Source: Rhabdochlamydiaceae bacterium
GTDB taxonomy: Bacteria > Chlamydiota > Chlamydiia > Chlamydiales > Rhabdochlamydiaceae
Direction of reading: 5' to 3'
Length of the DNA: 64,000 bases
Assembly: GCA_019745395.1 (NCBI GenBank)
Contig: JAIETG010000008.1
Span: forward strand, 1 to 64,000
This document shows, one piece after another, positions 62,934-64,000 of the stretch. Made by a program: the position numbers and the translations under genes. The stretch's first letter is position 1, and every line of letters starts with the position of its first letter. The notes below the pieces were generated by a model, which was not told the DNA's origin, ran no database searches, and saw nothing but the letters and a program-made list of their open reading frames with translations.

Positions 62934-64000
62934 ATGAAAATACTTCTAGCTCAGCTCAATTATACCGTTGGAGATTTACAGGGGAATACAGAGAAAATCT
63001 TGTCCGCTTTGGATGAGGCTCGGAAAGAGCGTGTAGATCTCATCGTTTTTTCAGAGCTGTCCATTTGTGGCTATCCTCCAGAGGACCTTCTTTTGGAAGA
63101 GGGGTTTGTGGAAGCAGTAGAACTATGTCTGCAAAAGATTATACACGCATCCCAAGACCTTATGGTGGTTGTAGGCCTTCCTAGAAAAAATCTTTTAGGA
63201 CAAGGTAAGCCTCTTTATAGCAGCGCTGCTGTTATACAAGATGGATCCCTTTTGGGATTTTATGATAAGTGGCTTCTTCCTACCTATGATGTTTTTGATG
63301 AGGGAAGACATTTTGAGCCGGGAGCGGCTCTTCCCATTTGGGAATGTATGGGTAGGAAATTTGCGATTTTGATCTGTGAAGATATTTGGGAGCACTCTAA
63401 AGGTATTTCTTATACCCACTACTCAAGAGATCCAGTGCAAGAGCTTTCGTTAACACAAATCGATTTTTTGATTGTGATTGCAGCATCTCCTTATCATACA
63501 AAAAAAATAGATACACGAATCGATGTATGTCAAAAAGTTGTACAAACAGTAAAATGTCCTCTTTTTCTGTGCTCTCAGGTTGGAGCAAACGATCAATTGG
63601 TTTTTGATGGATATAGCTTATGGATGGATGCGCAAGGAATCGTTCAGTCAATGGCTCAAGGTTTTGCAGAAGATCTTAAAGTTTGCGATCTAGATCAAAC
63701 AAATGCGCAAGTTTTTAATCTGCCATCAGAGATAGAAGAAATCATTGATGCTCTTGTTTTGGGTGTAAAAGACTATTTTCACAAAAGTGGTTTTTCTAAA
63801 GCTTGTTTTGGCCTCTCTGGAGGAATAGATTCTGCAGTTGTTGCTTGCATTGCAGTTCAAGCTTTAGGAAAAGAAAATGTATTGGCACTTATGATGCCGT
63901 CTCGTTACAGCACACCTTCAAGCTTTACAGATGCCAAGAGCTTATTGGAACGTTTAGATATTTCTTATGAGGAGATTTCTATTGAAAAACCTTTTGAGAC
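62934..64000 (+). CDS. nadE: Glutamine-dependent NAD+ synthetase, 5' part
   Basis: The frame opens at ATG 62934 and runs off the window without a stop (at least 355 residues; the enzyme is usually about 540). The N-terminal nitrilase-type glutaminase domain has FSELSICGYPPEDLL (catalytic Glu), KWLLPTYDVFDE (Lys) and FAILICEDIWEH (Cys). From about residue 270 the synthetase domain begins with FGLSGGIDSAVVACIAVQAL, the ATP-pyrophosphatase loop. It makes NAD from deamido-NAD and ATP, with ammonia from glutamine. An AGAGG site lies about 12 bases upstream. Confidence 0.96.
   Translation, partial: MKILLAQLNYTVGDLQGNTEKILSALDEARKERVDLIVFSELSICGYPPEDLLLEEGFVEAVELCLQKIIHASQDLMVVVGLPRKNLLGQGKPLYSSAAVIQDGSLLGFYDKWLLPTYDVFDEGRHFEPGAALPIWECMGRKFAILICEDIWEHSKGISYTHYSRDPVQELSLTQIDFLIVIAASPYHTKKIDTRIDVCQKVVQTVKCPLFLCSQVGANDQLVFDGYSLWMDAQGIVQSMAQGFAEDLKVCDLDQTNAQVFNLPSEIEEIIDALVLGVKDYFHKSGFSKACFGLSGGIDSAVVACIAVQALGKENVLALMMPSRYSTPSSFTDAKSLLERLDISYEEISIEKPFE

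Overview
The window reads as a stretch of chromosome from a member of the phylum Chlamydiae, most likely an environmental (amoeba- or arthropod-associated) lineage rather than Chlamydia itself. The evidence is gene content and order. The window holds tig-clpP-clpX beside a SNF2 helicase, mreB and GTP-type PEP carboxykinase; a histone H1-like protein followed by a TrmA/RlmD-family methyltransferase and yajC; a DUF47 protein overlapping a PiT phosphate transporter; and a large FtsK and a glycine-rich autotransporter. These groupings match neighbourhoods I know from Chlamydia, although several intervening genes differ. Low G+C, a high coding density and AAGGAG-type ribosome sites fit the same picture. 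I cannot name a genus from the sequence alone.

Layout. 0-8 kb: a YbdK-type carboxylate-amine ligase, a DUF455 ferritin-like protein with an SH3b exported protein, a SWIM-finger protein, a PIN-PhoH ATPase, and a DEAD-box helicase whose tail is a 63-bp tandem repeat. 8-17 kb: an ABC-F ATPase, then an accessory stretch with an ankyrin protein, a BrnQ transporter, a RAP/OPR-like helical-repeat protein and a membrane-anchored possible glycosyltransferase, and then a WalJ-type hydrolase. 17-26 kb: an 1183-residue autotransporter, a receiver-metallohydrolase fusion, and the ftsK-uppP cluster. 26-32 kb: tRNA-His, a tiny lipoprotein not found by length-limited gene calling, comEC-ndh, a HEPN-MNT toxin-antitoxin-like pair with an inverted HEPN gene remnant, and the phosphate transport pair. 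32-41 kb is accessory: gene remnants, a four-gene minus-strand operon (Gfo/Idh/MocA oxidoreductase, Nudix, exported TMP-kinase-like protein, MATE pump), a DUF2235 hydrolase with a broken trailing frame, an Inc-like membrane protein and an M48 protease. 41-53 kb is the conserved chlamydial core (clpX, clpP, tig, two tRNA-Gly, SNF2, mreB, pckG). 53-64 kb: an EEP-family hydrolase, an RRM protein, histone-like hctA, rlmD-like, yajC, a metallophosphatase, htpG, a DUF234-type ATPase preceded by a striking array of alternating 13-bp half-sites, and the 5' part of nadE.

How the parts fit: the core handles proteolysis and folding (Tig, ClpXP, HtpG), cell shape and division (MreB, FtsK, UppP), chromatin compaction (HctA), energy and cofactors (NDH-2, PEPCK, NadE) and phosphate import. 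The accessory genes look directed at the host or at defence: surface autotransporter, ankyrin, Inc-like, DUF2235 and EEP proteins, the HEPN-MNT module and the DUF234 ATPase with its operator-like array. The best candidates for something undescribed are the half-site array at 62670-62764, the RAP-like protein with its neighbour, and the operon with the apparently exported nucleotide kinase. No insertion sequence, rRNA or CRISPR array was recognised.
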